Below, in pieces: positions 1 through 11,385 of a DNA stretch of 64,000 nt (positions within the stretch are counted from its first letter, which is position 1; every line of letters begins with the position of its first letter). Below the pieces are notes generated by a model. The model had not been told where the DNA came from. It saw only the letters and a list, made by a program, of their open reading frames with translations, and searched no databases. The position numbers and the translations under genes were made by a program. Location of the stretch: NCBI GenBank assembly GCA_030062745.1, contig CP099850.1:6076001-6140000 (forward strand), given 5' to 3'. Origin of the DNA: Capitulum mitella. Lineage: Eukaryota; Arthropoda; Thecostraca; Pollicipedomorpha; Pollicipedidae.

Positions 1-87
1 CATGTGCGGGAGTTAGGCGCTCCCGACAACACGTTTAGCTGGCCGCCCGTGCTTGGCCCTGCTCTCGTGGCAAACAGGGCGCGTCCG

Positions 88-523
88 TCTCCGTCCCGCC
101 GGCGTCAGACGAAGCCGGAGCCATTCGTCTCGTCGGTGTCGACGTTTGACGCGTGCCGCCGTGAGCAGGCCTGTCGTTACCGGGGAATGCGCGTGCGGTG
201 CCAGAGGCGGCCCGTCGAGCCGCCGCCGGCCGGCACCGGCGGCCAGACGGACAGCCGCCGCCGGCGTCACCGCCGACGGCCGGCTATATTTTGTAGCCGC
301 CCTGTCCTACAAGCGCCGGTGGCCGGGGAACACGTGTATTAATAAGCCCCGGGGGCGTGTCCCGGACGGCGGCGGCCGGCGCTGATTGGCCGCCACCGCC
401 GCGGGGGCGTGCACCTGTGCACGGGTCCTTGTAATCGATCAGCGCCCGTGCACGAACACGCTCATCGATCAGCGGCGGAGCGACATGACGCCCCGAGCCG
501 CGGCCGCCCCGTGAGTCAGCCCG
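88..523 (+). repeat. Mirror block A, left copy (conserved noncoding)
   Basis: Matches 61,686-62,122 as reverse complement with almost the same length (436 against 437 bp) and few substitutions. It is GC-rich and holds two copies of ATCGATCAGCG (434-444 and 464-474), 30 bp apart, both kept in the partner; ATCGAT is a Cut/Onecut-type site. Homology stops abruptly on both sides. Several frames are open because the sequence is GC-rich and poor in stop codons, but none looks like a known protein. Probably a cis-regulatory element; this function is inferred. Confidence 0.85.
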
Positions 524-2119
524 CCGACCTGCTAATGACGGTAGAAATTCCGACGCCCGCAACCCGCGATTCGGCCCATCACCCCCTTCCCCTTGAAACG
601 CACCCGAGAGCGACGTCCCGGAACGCCTCCGACGACAGCACAACGTGCAACGACGCCGCGAAAACCAGTCCCACCGGGCTGTGGCGCCGTTCTGCCGCGG
701 GCAGCGCACTGTGGGACTGAGGAGATCGCGGCGGCCAGAGACGGTCCGACTAAACGCTTGGATTTCTCCAGGTCCCACGCTGACTTGCAGGCAGGCTGGC
801 GGCGTGCGGCAAACTCGCCCCTCTCTCGTCACCGCTAATCTGCCCTTTGTCCTTTCGAATGCATGAAGTAGGTGAGCTTGATCACGATTATTTTTGAAAA
901 ACGAAAAAAACCGCTGCTTTCAGCATGGACTCCTGACAGTGTGGTGTGGAAAGGAGTACAATGGGTCCGGAAAGACCTTATCTTGCAGGAAGGCAAGGTC
1001 AAAGCCAAGAATGTATGCAATGCGCCTCATATTTGTGATGGTAATCCGTAATGTTAATGAGTCGAAACACGCATGTACTTGCTTTGTTTTCGAACAAGTG
1101 ATCTGGGTTGCTGGAAACGTTCGAACGATTTTGCATAGCTCGGTTTTCAGGCGTGTTGGCCTTCAAATCATGAATTGTAAATGTGTGTTTGTTGGTCTGA
1201 GATTTGGCCGAAGACAGGGATGTCTATCGGCTGGCAACAATAGGCTGAGTTTCTATATGTACCCTTCAGCGGTGTCAGAGGAGTCGTCCGACAATGACAA
1301 CTCGGATCGAGGCCCAGAGGAAAGCTCCTAGCGCCGTATCACAGAGACCCAGAAAAGTCGGCAGCGCGGGTGAGGCTGCAGCATCCGCGACCGTTGCGTC
1401 AGCCAAAAATATCAGACATTTATCACCGTCCGGGCAAACATGTTCCCATCATCGCGCCATGCATCAGGACGAAGATTGCCTCCGAAACTGCATGTCGCGC
1501 GTCTGGGCGAGAGCGGCCCGCGCCAGACCAGGCCTAATTAAACAATGTTGCACCTACGCCGAGTAAATGGACCAGACACGGCCCGCCTCCAGCCGGCGAT
1601 TGATAACTCGTGTCCGGCGCCAAATTCGCCTCCGGTAGTCTCCAGGTGAAATACGAGGCCGCTAATGCGGTGGAGCGGCTCGTTGCCAGCGGCGCCCGGC
1701 TGTGGGACGGCCTGAACGGAACCGGGACTGAGACGGGACGGGACCGGGACAAACCGCGACCAGGAAGGGACGGGACCGGGACGGACCGGGGCGGCGCCGG
1801 GACGCGGCGCCGCCGACGCCAGAACTGCGACGGCGTTCGACGTGGCGGCCGTTCCCTCGCCAGGCAATCCATGCAGATCCTGTTCGTGGGCTCACCGGTC
1901 CGGGAGCGTTGTCCGAAAACGGCGTCCTCGTGACACTCACAGCGAGCCAATCCTACCATTCTATGCGAGAATAGGCCGCCTGCTCCAGCGATGAATTCAT
2001 TCACCAATCGAAGAACCCACACCGGTTACGTCACGTGACGTAACACTGCGAGTGCTGTTCGCCGGATGACTCATGATAGGTACGATGTGTGACCTCAGGT
2101 TAAAACCGGCTACCGCAGA
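524..2119. other. Non-conserved spacer between blocks A and B
   Basis: About 1.6 kb; the partner spacer in the right arm is only about 0.2 kb. No gene was recognised. It contains a GGGACGGGACC-type degenerate tandem stretch around 1,720-1,795 and a 20-bp palindrome at 2,025-2,044, listed separately. The middle part (850-1,290) is AT-richer. Confidence 0.6.
2025..2044. promoter_or_regulatory. Perfect 20-bp palindrome combining two CRE-like half-sites and an E-box
   Basis: GTTACGTCACGTGACGTAAC reads the same on both strands. It overlays TTACGTCA and TGACGTAA (CREB/ATF/PAR-bZIP type) on a central CACGTG E-box (bHLH-Zip type). It lies about 75 bp outside conserved block B and has no visible counterpart in the right arm. 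The sequence is certain; binding is inferred. Confidence 0.5.
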
Positions 2120-2300
2120 ACGCCCAAGACGTACAATAAATGACGTCACCGTCTGCCGCCCGTCCTGCTGAACTATCGCCGGCGTCAGCCGCAATTAGCC
2201 GGAGCCAGGACCGCACCATCATTGGCGATTATTCAGCTGACGCGGCCGCGACGGCCGCCAATTTGCCAGCTGTTGGGCCAGAGAGTGGGCCAATTTTTAC
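2120..2300 (+). repeat. Mirror block B, left copy
   Basis: Matches 61,304-61,488 in reverse complement. The inner 120 bp (from the CAATTAGCCGGAGCCAGG motif to GGGCCAATTTTTAC) appear virtually identical; the outer 60 bp differ at several sites. Carries a canonical TGACGTCA CRE at 2,141-2,148 and a CAATTAG homeodomain-type site. No coding signal. Confidence 0.85.
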
Positions 2301-2791
2301 GAGCGGTCACAGCTGTCTGCTTTGTCGGAGGCTCTAGTGCCCCTGTAACGAGTACATTTGTCCGGCTCGGGTGCCGTTTCGCCCGCCGTCGCTTTTTCCC
2401 CGTTGTTTTCTGGTGACGCTGCACGTGTCAGCTAATCGATCGCCACGCCGCTGTTCTCGCCTGCCGCCTCACTGGACCCAGAGTGCGGCCCACCACCTGT
2501 TCTCGCCTGCCGCCGCGCTGACCCCGCTGGCAGCTTCAGAACCATCTTCACCGACATTGCAGGATGACGTTTATAGCACTTTGTCTTTTCGGTGCCTGCG
2601 GAGGCGTCACCAGTCTCGGGATTCCTCGCCTCTCCTCCCGCGCCTGGAAGGCAGGCAGTAACCGAGTACCGCACCAAAATAGGACGAACCCCTCGTCTGC
2701 TCCCCAGCTGCCGCATCAAAGGATTATCCAGCCGCGGCTCCGACTGCCACTTCTGAGCGGCTTTGCAGGAGGTAGGGCGCGCAACATTTGT

Positions 2792-2930
2792 GCAAGATGA
2801 ATGCACTAGCCGCGTTTCCGTCGAGCTGACACGATTTTCGCATTTCCTCGACGAAGCGGCGCCGACGGGGCGGCTGGCAGCCGGCGGGCGCCATTTTTAA
2901 CGGGCTGTTATGTTGACGACACCAGGCTGC
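2792..2930 (+). repeat. Mirror block C, left copy (moderately diverged)
   Basis: Aligns with 60,811-60,946 reversed, from GCAAGATGAATGC at the outer end to ACGGGCTGTTATGTTGACGAC at the inner end. Identity is visibly lower than in A, D, J or K and small gaps are needed. Its place in the mirror order supports homology. Confidence 0.6.
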
Positions 2931-3547
2931 AGCTGGCCGTCGTTATCACCAGACGCGCCAGCGACGAGCGCTGCACTTACCTGGCTCGTTAATTTCACGA
3001 TCATGTCTACAGCGCGATGACAAGCGGACAGATCTGGCACAATATCGGCAGAGATGCTTTTGCTTGCATCTGCAGTTTCAGACTTAGTTTGCAGAACTAA
3101 GGTCGGTATGAAATAGAGTTTTTGTCAATCTGCTTGGCGAGACGGGAGCCAGCCACGATTTTGCACGCGGCCGCGGCCACAAAAGTCCTAGGCAGGCGAT
3201 TTTACTCTCAGATTATTGCATCGGTAAGGGTGTCGTTTTTTGGTAACCATGTGACCATCCCGGGTGACTGCAAATTCCAATAAATGCTTACATCACGCAT
3301 TGCATCTGTCGCGGGCGACACAATGGATGTCTGCTCCAAATGGCCATCGCTGACGTGGGCCATCCTAATCATGCAGGCCGAATCCACTAGTGTAGTTTGG
3401 GAAACGACAGAAGACATTACTCAGGCACAAGGTTAGAGCAAGAAACGCACGACAGTAAGCTTCAGATGCTTGTCAGATGCAGATGGCGTGTAGAGGGCTC
3501 AACACCTCGATGTTGCGGTTCAACGTTTCGACGTTCACGGCGCGGGG
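2931..3547. other. Non-conserved spacer between blocks C and D
   Basis: About 0.6 kb, unmatched in the right-arm counterpart (60,084-60,810). No gene, tandem repeat or transposon end recognised. Confidence 0.5.
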
Positions 3548-4212
3548 TGCGGCGTTTGTGACATCCGGCTCCGCCGGTGGTCGCCGCCGCCTCACGATGC
3601 GGCGGCGGCGCGCTGCCGCTATCTGCGCACCTGATCTGGGAGCCGCAGATGAAGAGGCCGCGGACCACACGGGCGCCGGCCGGCCCACAATGACCACCGA
3701 CCGCTGCCGGAGCGGGCCGCTCCAGTAAATAGCGCGCCGCTGAATGGAACACGCGCCCGACCCCGCCGACGCTCATAATTAACGCCGACAAAAGACGACG
3801 CCAGTTCTGCCTGGCCAAACGGGGGCGAGACCACCGCTGTGTTTGTGGGGGCGAGTCGGCGGCGCGTTTTTACACGTGTCGGCCGTTGTGAGCCGGCTCT
3901 GCGGACAATCGCGGCCTGACGTCGGCCGGTAGTAAGACGTGCGGTCGCCGTCGCTGCAGTGTTCAGTTCATAACATCAGAGGGCCGACCTCACCCACTGG
4001 CCGTCACAGGACCGACGCGGTCGGGCTATCTGTCCGACCATCCGGACAGCAGGCCCGACACTATGTTATACACCGGTTGACATTAATGTTACGGCCACTA
4101 AATAAATTCTTATCTCCATGAATTAGATGCAGGGACAGGCGGTGCCTGCGGAGACACGCTGCGTGCGCGGCGGGGCGCCAACATGGCTGCTGGTGCGCCA
4201 CAAATGTCGCCA
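3548..4212 (+). repeat. Mirror block D, left copy (near-identical, 665 bp)
   Basis: Matches 59,418-60,083 in reverse complement with essentially no indels. Over about 290 bp compared base by base (3,661-3,950) I see a single substitution, and 3,939-4,121 appears identical. Homology ends sharply at 4,212. Contains CTCATAATTAACG and CATGAATTAG homeodomain-type cores and a TGACGTC half-CRE. Open frames exist on both strands but resemble no protein family I know and seem to be by-products of base composition. Confidence 0.9.
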
Positions 4213-5799
4213 CTTGGTAGGGACGTCGTACGGCGAGGCATGCTTTCGTCGTAAACAAGTGAACATGGGTAGAAGAAACACTGTGTAGCGTGAGATTCGG
4301 GGCCGGTTTGAACATGCATAACGTAGTCTTCGTATGGACAGTAAAGCCGATTTGCGTCGAAAGGGACATACTTTGGAAGAAACGCCGTTCTACGTTTCTC
4401 GCCAGGCCATCCTCCTGGTCCTGCGGCCGAGCAGCGTGTAAGACGCACTGGTTGAAGTGGTCCGCGCATACCACGTTTGCTGCACCCGGGTCACGATCGG
4501 ATAGTGATCACTGCTGCAGGGCAGACGCCTTCGCTGTCACGAAAGAAATGTAGTCTCAGGGAAAGTGGTGTGTCAACGGTAACGTAAAAACCTGACGACG
4601 CGCGTACCAACACTTTTGCTAGGTATCAGATGTTTGGAGGAAATTCTATCAGGAGAGTCCATGAGCGGAATTTCGGACCTGCCAGACCATGGAATCGAGA
4701 GATGCTGAACCAATTACAGCGTCTGCTTCAAAACGTCCGACTGCCTCCGTCACGTGCTACTTGCGCTGGCCGCAGAGTGTCCACACAAGCGCCAATCAGT
4801 CTCTGTTGATACGAGAACAACAAAGAGTCATTTATCACCATCATCGAACGCATACCGACCGCCTGATTCACAGCACCAGCTCCACCGTGACCCGGCGTGC
4901 CGCGTCGTAACGCGGCATCGTCACGCGGCTCCGGCGTGACGCCGCCGCACGTGCCGGGCGCGGCCTGCCGGCGGCGGCGCCGGAGCGCTGGCCCAGAGAG
5001 GGGGTACAGCGCCACGTGGGAACAGCGGCAGCACACCTGTGCGGCCGAGGCTGAGCCGGAGCCCATTCAGCGCGAGCGGACGTGGACCACTGATCCACGA
5101 GGCGAGCAGCTGTTTCGCCTCATGGCGACCCAGTGGCACCTGACCCACAACAGGTGTAAGCGTGTAGCTATTGTTTGACGAACAATAGGGAATGCGAAGA
5201 GGTTTTTCCTTCTGACGTCCTTAGCGCATTGTGGTTTATGGCTTGTATTTCCCCAAAACTGTTTGCCGAATGTTTTTAATGAATGGTTTGGAGGGAAGCC
5301 TCCATACAGGTTTCTTCATAGGAACTTCATTATTCATTGATGGTACACAAATCACACAGAGGACGATCTTCTTCCAGCTTTGAGCCGATAGGCCAACTGT
5401 GTTGTTTTGGTAAAGGGACTAGAGTGTTAATGCTGAAAAACGGCCTGCAATCCTATTGATAATCTGCAGTGAATATAAGAAATGTCGTACACTGATTCTA
5501 GCCACTGAGTCGGCTTTTCACTTTTGTCCTTCACCCAGTCCTGCAAAAACAAGTATCGGACCGCCAAAGTGCAACCAACTCGGGGTGTTCGTCAGCCATC
5601 CAGTCTCGTGGACCAAGCAAAAGCAAACAAACACCCGGCGTCATTCTTACCAGTATTCTGCAGCCATTGTTGCCACAAATAGCACATTCAGCTGTCCGTC
5701 GGGACACCCCTTCCCGTCCGGTGGAGACCGTGCGCGGAGGCATCAGGCCCGCCCGCCCAGAACTGAACGTCTCCGGGCATTCCTTAAACCTCATGCTGA
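4213..5799. other. Non-conserved spacer between blocks D and E
   Basis: 1.6 kb with no match in the corresponding right interval (56,257-59,417). A GC-rich patch at 4,890-5,150 has open frames but no recognisable product or partner. Nothing else identified. Confidence 0.5.
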
Positions 5800-7275
5800 C
5801 AGTGGAACTGTTTTATTATGCCGTTATGCTTCTATCCGGAAAGCCTGTAGCCTTTTTCGGTGAAATGTTCGCGGCCGGGGTTGGCGGTCGAATTTCCACA
5901 GCGGTCTCGCTGCGTTTGATGGCTATTTATTGGTGAGAGGCTTGTCGGGCCGCTCCCCGGCTCCACGGCGGCCTTCCCAGCACCGGCCGCACGTGCCGGT
6001 CGACGTTTTTACTGCGCGCACCTCCCACGTATATCGGCATCCGACGAGCTGGCCGCTTCCGGCCGTTTTTACGGCGGCTGCGGCGCGGCCGGCAGCCCCT
6101 GCCGGGCTGACCCACGGCCCGTGACGTCATCGGGACAGAGGCTCGATCGGCGGCCGGCGGCTGACCCCCTATCGCCGGGTCGACGGGTCGCCGGGCGCCG
6201 CGTGTGCCGGACTCGGAGGCCCCGCCGGGCTGGGAATTTGATTGGCCGCGGCCGCAGCGGGAGGTGACGCTGCAGTTTACGATCGCTGCCACGGCGAGCG
6301 ACGCCCGATCTCGGCCGATCTAATGCCGTTTGACGGCTCCATCTGGTCGGCTGCCGCCGGTTGCCACATCAACGTCCGAACGGTGCAGCGGCCTGCCCGT
6401 CCACCGGACAGACGGCCGACGCCCCACGCTATTTCGGGGTACGCGGGGATCACGTGACAGGCAGAGGCCCGACCTTGCGCCAGAGCTGTACGCAAAAACG
6501 CACATCTTGGCCGGCGTTTTCATCCGTTTTTCTGGTGATCACCGTACGTCTGACTCAACCGTTGGACGTAAACCATAGACATGGGGCAGACCTTCCGTTC
6601 AGATGTGTGGTTCCAGAACAGCACTGACTCCTGTGGTCCCCGGACCACTCCTGACTCCGGTGGTTCCCGGACCAGTTCTGACTTCGATGGTCCCCTGGAC
6701 CAGACCTAACCCCTGCGGTGCCCTGAACGAGTTCTGTCTCCAACGGTCCCCGACCATTCTTGACTGATGGTCCCCGGGTTAGTCTTGACTGAAGGTTCCC
6801 CGGACCAGTCGTGACTCCGGAGGTCCCCTGGGCCAGTTCTGACCTCAGTGGTCTCGCAGACCACTAGTAACTCCTGTGATCCCCAGGACCAGCCGTGACT
6901 CGGGCGGCGATCGGTCCGTCTACGGTCGGTGCTGTCCGGTGGTGGCGGCAGGGACAGTGTGCGGTGCGGAGGCCGCCGCTGCCGCCCGTACAACTGGAGC
7001 GTCCATCCGTGAGTGGGACCTCCCGCAGGCCCAGACAGAGGCCCGCTGTCAGGCACCGCCGCCGTCTGACATGGACACAATGTGCGCCAATGACACGGGC
7101 ATTTTTTAGCGGCCGCCCGGCCGGCCAAAGGCTTGCGGTGCGCGCCGGAGAGGCGTCGCGGCCTGACGCTCCCTATGACCGATTGGAGACGGCTGCCACC
7201 GGCGTCGTCCAGTGACGTCACTTTTTGTCGGCGCCGGCTGCCACCCTTTTGTTCCGGCTCGGCAGGCAGGGAGAG
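5800..7275 (+). repeat. Mirror block E, left copy
   Basis: Matches 54,850-56,256 reversed. The outer part (5,850-6,600) and inner part (6,895-7,275) are highly similar; between them sits a degenerate minisatellite (6,615-6,895) whose copy number and sequence differ between arms. Includes the GTGACGTCAC CRE at 7,211-7,220. No coding signal. Confidence 0.9.
6615..6895 (+). repeat. Degenerate minisatellite of about 30 bp inside block E
   Basis: Repeated cores of the form GGTCCCCGGACCAGTCNTGACT, spaced roughly 27-33 bp, about nine to ten units with heavy divergence. The same array, reverse-complemented and cleaner, lies at 55,235-55,455, so the array predates the inverted duplication or has been exchanged since. 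Confidence 0.75.
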
Positions 7276-7814
7276 ACGCCGCGTGTGCACTTTGTCTAAC
7301 GGTGTCATGTGTGGGGGCAATGTTGCGCTAATGGTATGATTTATTTGACGTGATACCAGAAATGCACGAGATAATTGATGGCCACTGTTGAATTTTCTTT
7401 CCTTCTCCATTGGTATTCGTTTAACTCGTCGTAGTTCCGGGCCTCGTGAGATTCTCATGTGCGTCGTGGAGCTTCATTACGTTACAAAGCGGGTTCAGTT
7501 GTTTACTCTTTTCGGTCGAGGGCGGGCTACTTAATGCGTCGAATTTTTGCTCTGCTTTGCAGTAACTGATCTGATCTGGCTATGGAAGCTGATAACTCCA
7601 TACTCTCTAGCTTACTTAGCTTCCTAGGATTATGATTTCTGAAAATACATATGTTATGTTAAGTTACTGCAATGTCTTGCATTGCGCTGTGTACGTGTAT
7701 TTTCAAAGATGAAACCCTGCGGACCCAGTCGTGACGGGGACATCAACTCACGTCAAACGATGAGACTTGCGCCCTCCTGTTTGTGAAACCTGGGGTCGCC
7801 GCTCATTCCAAGCA
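7276..7814. other. Non-conserved spacer between blocks E and F
   Basis: About 0.54 kb against 0.44 kb on the right (54,409-54,849), with no similarity detected by eye. No feature recognised. Confidence 0.5.
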
Positions 7815-8325
7815 ACGCCGTAACCCATCGGGATGTCGGAGTTGTTCACAGTCGCCGGCGTTTCATCACCGTCCGTCCCATCTCCGTGTGTATGCAGTTT
7901 GTTTACATACCCCACATACCTGGGCGCAGAGACAAAAAGTCGCCACATAGTTCTCAACACGAGCGGCCACTGTTCCCACGACAAATAAATACAGCGGCTA
8001 ATGATAAGAATCAATTACCTGGCGGGAGGGTGGGCCGCTCGCTGCAGAGGGCGGCCCCCCGCCGCGACCCCACATTGTGCGCCCCTCCCCCCCCATTGGT
8101 GGCCGGTCGGCCGGGATGTGGCCGGGCCGCTGTTTGTTTTCGGCGGCGACAGCTATTTCCGACGACAGCCGAAGGCGGCGTCAGAGAGTTACGGCGTCGG
8201 CCGTCGGCGCAGCGTCAGCTCCGCCCCGGCACTGTCCGACCCCATTTGTACGGCCGACCATGAGCCGCTGGGAAACACAGAGCCAGACGGCCGTCCGACG
8301 GATGTAAAAACCGGAGGAAGTGGGA
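7815..8325 (+). repeat. Mirror block F, left copy
   Basis: Matches 53,903-54,408 reversed, with high identity except for small indels in the C-rich tract near 8,085. Contains the AT-rich core TAATGATAAGAATCAATTA (about 7,999-8,017), which holds PBX/Hox-like ATCAATTA and GATA-like TGATAAG sequences. No coding signal. Confidence 0.9.
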
Positions 8326-9544
8326 TATGACGTGCCGTTTCCTGTAGATTATCTGGGAGATAAAATAAGCCACTTGCCCGCTAGGAAACAGAATACCGTT
8401 ATGCTTCTAAGCACCGCGGCATACGCAAGTTTGGTTTACTGTGTGATGTGCATCCAAATTGTATCAGTCATAGGCCTCTCCAGTGAAACGGAAGCCACCA
8501 AAACGTCACTAGTAAGTCTAAACGTAGGTAGCTTATCGTCAAATCTATAAGAAGAATTGAACTTCATGGCCTGTACAAAACCATTCCTGAGATAGTGTTT
8601 CGATCGTCGACATTCCGTCTCTACTGCGTTCTGATAAAAAACAAGCAAATGAATAAATAAAAATAAAAGATAAAAAATGGATAAAAAATGGACGTCTTCG
8701 AATTTCACCGAGAATAAAATATTCTACTTAATGTGCATATACAAGAATTAAAAAAGAAAGGTAAAGGGGGGGGGGCGGTCTTCAAACCATTACCCAATGC
8801 ACCGCTGGCGGTTAATAAGTCTTGAGACGAAAGCCCATATCTAAAGCCGCGCTTCATGTCGATACGAGAGGCGACGTAAGTCATAACGCCGTGGACAGAC
8901 CCACGTAATTTTCACCAGCCGTTATACAAACGCGCAAACACATCTGGCCACAGGCCGGCCGGTGATACTGGGCCGAGGAAACATATGTGAGCTGGTTAGA
9001 CACGGGTTAAACCAATGTTGAACGGACAGCCTCAGCCAAAGGCGCAAATACTCTCTCCGTGTCATGGACTGTCCCGGTCCACGGGCGCCGGACGAAGCGG
9101 GCTCTGACCAGGGTACGGGGGGGGGGCGGCCCACACTACGCGGCAAGAGCTAGCCATCCGCCGGGTCACCACAGCGCGAGTCAAAGGTCAGGTCAGTCGG
9201 CCGTGACCTGGTCGGCTGGTCGGGCGAGGTTCGCAAGACATGCTTCCACTTCATATCGTGAAATGATTATCCGCACGGTGCTGATTCCCATTTGTGCTAC
9301 ACCAGGCTATGGCCAGGATATGGCTCTGTTCCAGTGATAAAACAAGACATAAAAAGCAATTTGAGAAGAATAGGGAAGTTATGCTGAAAAATATAATCAT
9401 TTAAATCGCAACAACGTATAGAAATAAATTAGCCAGAGGAGTCCAATCGAGCCGGAGAACGTACATCGCTTTCCTGATTCCGCCTTCTCCGTGATCTTGG
9501 AGTGAACTTGCCGTGACTCACGCTACCAGTCAACGGCTATTTCG
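8326..9544. other. Spacer between block F and the 9.5 kb minisatellite
   Basis: No gene recognised. Holds G tracts at 8,767-8,774 and about 9,117-9,126, an AT-rich stretch (8,630-8,760), and a cluster of AGGTCA half-sites at 9,181-9,209 listed separately. Confidence 0.5.
9181..9209. promoter_or_regulatory. Cluster of nuclear-receptor-type AGGTCA half-sites
   Basis: TCAAAGGTCAGGTCA is followed nine bases later by TGACCT, giving two direct and one inverted AGGTCA-like half-sites in 29 bp. Such half-sites bind nuclear receptors in general; no particular receptor or activity can be inferred. No mirror copy was found. Confidence 0.3.
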
Positions 9545-9800
9545 CTACCCCTGGACCCGGGCTCAGCATCGCCCTTTGTCCGGGGTCCAACACCACCCTC
9601 CTGCCCGGTGACCCGGGTTCAGTACCACCCCGCTACCCGGTGATCCGGGTCCAGCACAACGCTGCTACCCCGTGGACCCGGGTCCAATACTACCCGGGCC
9701 CAACACCACCCCTCTACAAGATGACCCGGGTCCAGCATCACCCTTTCTACCCGGTGACCCGGGTGCAGCACCACCCTTCCACCCGGTGACCCGGGTCCGG
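9545..9800 (+). repeat. Minisatellite of about 30-33 bp, C-rich
   Basis: About eight degenerate units built on GTGACCCGGGTCCAGCACCA, each with the palindromic core ACCCGGGT. Abuts mirror block G. No equivalent array was seen at the right copy of G, so it is specific to the left arm or lost on the right. Confidence 0.75.
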
Positions 9801-9922
9801 CTCCGGCCGCCTGCCGCCCGACCGCCGCTGCCTGATTAATGACGCCGCCGGCCTGATCCGACCGCTGATACGCCGGCAACACCGAGCATCGCTCGTCGTT
9901 AATAACCCTTCGCTTCATTATG
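9800..9922 (+). repeat. Mirror block G, left copy (weak)
   Basis: Aligns with 49,373-49,500 reversed. Shared landmarks in order are CCTGATNAA, a GATCCG(A/G)CCG core, and CTCGTC(G/A)TTAATAACC. Identity is roughly 70%, well below that of the main blocks. Position in the mirror order is the main support. Confidence 0.5.
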
Positions 9923-11294
9923 CGGCGGCGCAAGAGGACGGGCGCGGCGGGCGCGGCGCCGCCGACCCGCGCCGCCCGCCGCAGCGCGCCACCGTCCGCC
10001 TCCGCCCCGCAGCCGGGTTCGCGCCCCCTGGCCGGCCGGTGCTGTTTGTTTGCTTTCTCCGTCCGCCGGCGAGAGTGTTAATTCGAGCTGACAATGAGTC
10101 CATTTGCCGGCGAGCGCGGCGTCGGCGGCGACCGGGCGGAATGAGCGATGAGCTGCGGCGCCCACCCGCGCCACCCGTCTCGACAAGGCCCAAAAACTGG
10201 TCCCAATTAACGTTCAGCAACCTCGCCTGGCGCCGACGGTTGAGAGCACCGCCCCGTCCGGGTTAACACAACACCGCAGGGCCCGCACGGTAAATCTTAC
10301 TGGCGTTTGGGCAAATTGTACGGCCGGCGCCGGCCCCCAGCGTTTTACCAACGCTGTGTCCTATTTTACGGTACACGACTCCGATATTTATTTGACATCG
10401 ACTGCACGGCGGTTGTACGTTGTCGCTTGCCCTTGTAGCCAGCCGCTAATCGTCTGGCCTAATAACCATATAAATCCCCAATTTCACACCCATCAGCCGT
10501 TTGGCGGACGCAAACAAGACAGAACCTAACGGACGACCCTGAGGTACCCCTACCCCCTCTCCCGTTCATGTACTACAAGGTACGAGAAGAATTAGGAGGG
10601 CTTCCCCATTGACGGCTGCCTGTAACGCGTGTAAAGGCAAATAGCGTCCAACGTTTTTTCAGTCCCTTATTTCTTTTAAATGTACAAAGGGCAGAGATTT
10701 TTTGCGATAAATTTTCCTGAAGCTCCCGTGCCCGTTTCTATGCTCGAAATTCTTAAAAAGTGTCGGTGGTCTCAGCGGAGACTGCCAGCACAAACAAATA
10801 ATGTAAATAGAAATGAACGGAATGGAATTAATATTCTGCATTTCAATTATCATTCTTCATGTCTCAAGGTTTTCCGGGCTGGCGATTAATGTTGACCTCG
10901 TGGGGATGTAAATATGACGAATCATTTATTTGTGCATTTTGTTATTATTTTGTTTGGATGTATTTCATGTCATCTTACGCATTCAGTTTTTACTGAACAT
11001 CGCAAATGGACATTTCAGTAGTATGGTACGTATTCCATGGCGTTTGTTCTGTATCCTACATTTATTTCCAAAACGTATCAGAAATTGCAAGAAGGACATG
11101 CTTATTTTCAGAAGAGATCGCATTCCATCAGCCTTGTGTCCACTGCCTGTCACGCATCCAGGCGCTTCAGTTTCGAAATCCGTTTTCGGTGCGAGGCACG
11201 TCAGATTGCCCACGCAGTGCTCGCAGGACGCAGAACCGGGCGGCACCGGCCGACCACTTCCCACCATTGGTGCTCGCGTCGCGCGCCCCGTAAG
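9923..11294. other. Spacer between blocks G and H, left arm
   Basis: 1.4 kb, against about 14.3 kb in the right arm. GC-rich at 9,930-10,270, AT-rich at 10,640-11,130. No transposon end, gene or RNA gene recognised, so the left arm may approximate the state before insertion. Confidence 0.5.
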
Positions 11295-11385
11295 GACAAT
11301 GCAGCTGACACGGAGGCAAATGGCCGACCCTGCAATGGCGTCGCCCGTGCAGTGTTGCACGTGCACCGGCCGGAGTGCGGAACAC
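11295..11385 (+). repeat. Mirror block H, left copy (weak to moderate)
   Basis: Aligns with 34,985-35,080 reversed through GGCAAATGGCCG, GCAATGG and GCACGTGCACCG, with a few small gaps. Identity about 75-80%. Contains a GCACGTGC E-box palindrome kept in both arms. Confidence 0.6.

Noticed and set aside
284-832. Long open frames in GC-rich blocks (for example about 180 codons here, 250 codons at 6,706-7,458, 239 codons at 11,201-11,920)
   Set aside because: They are open in several frames and on both strands at once, are rich in Arg, Pro, Gly and Ala, and match no family. Low stop-codon frequency in GC-rich DNA explains them.
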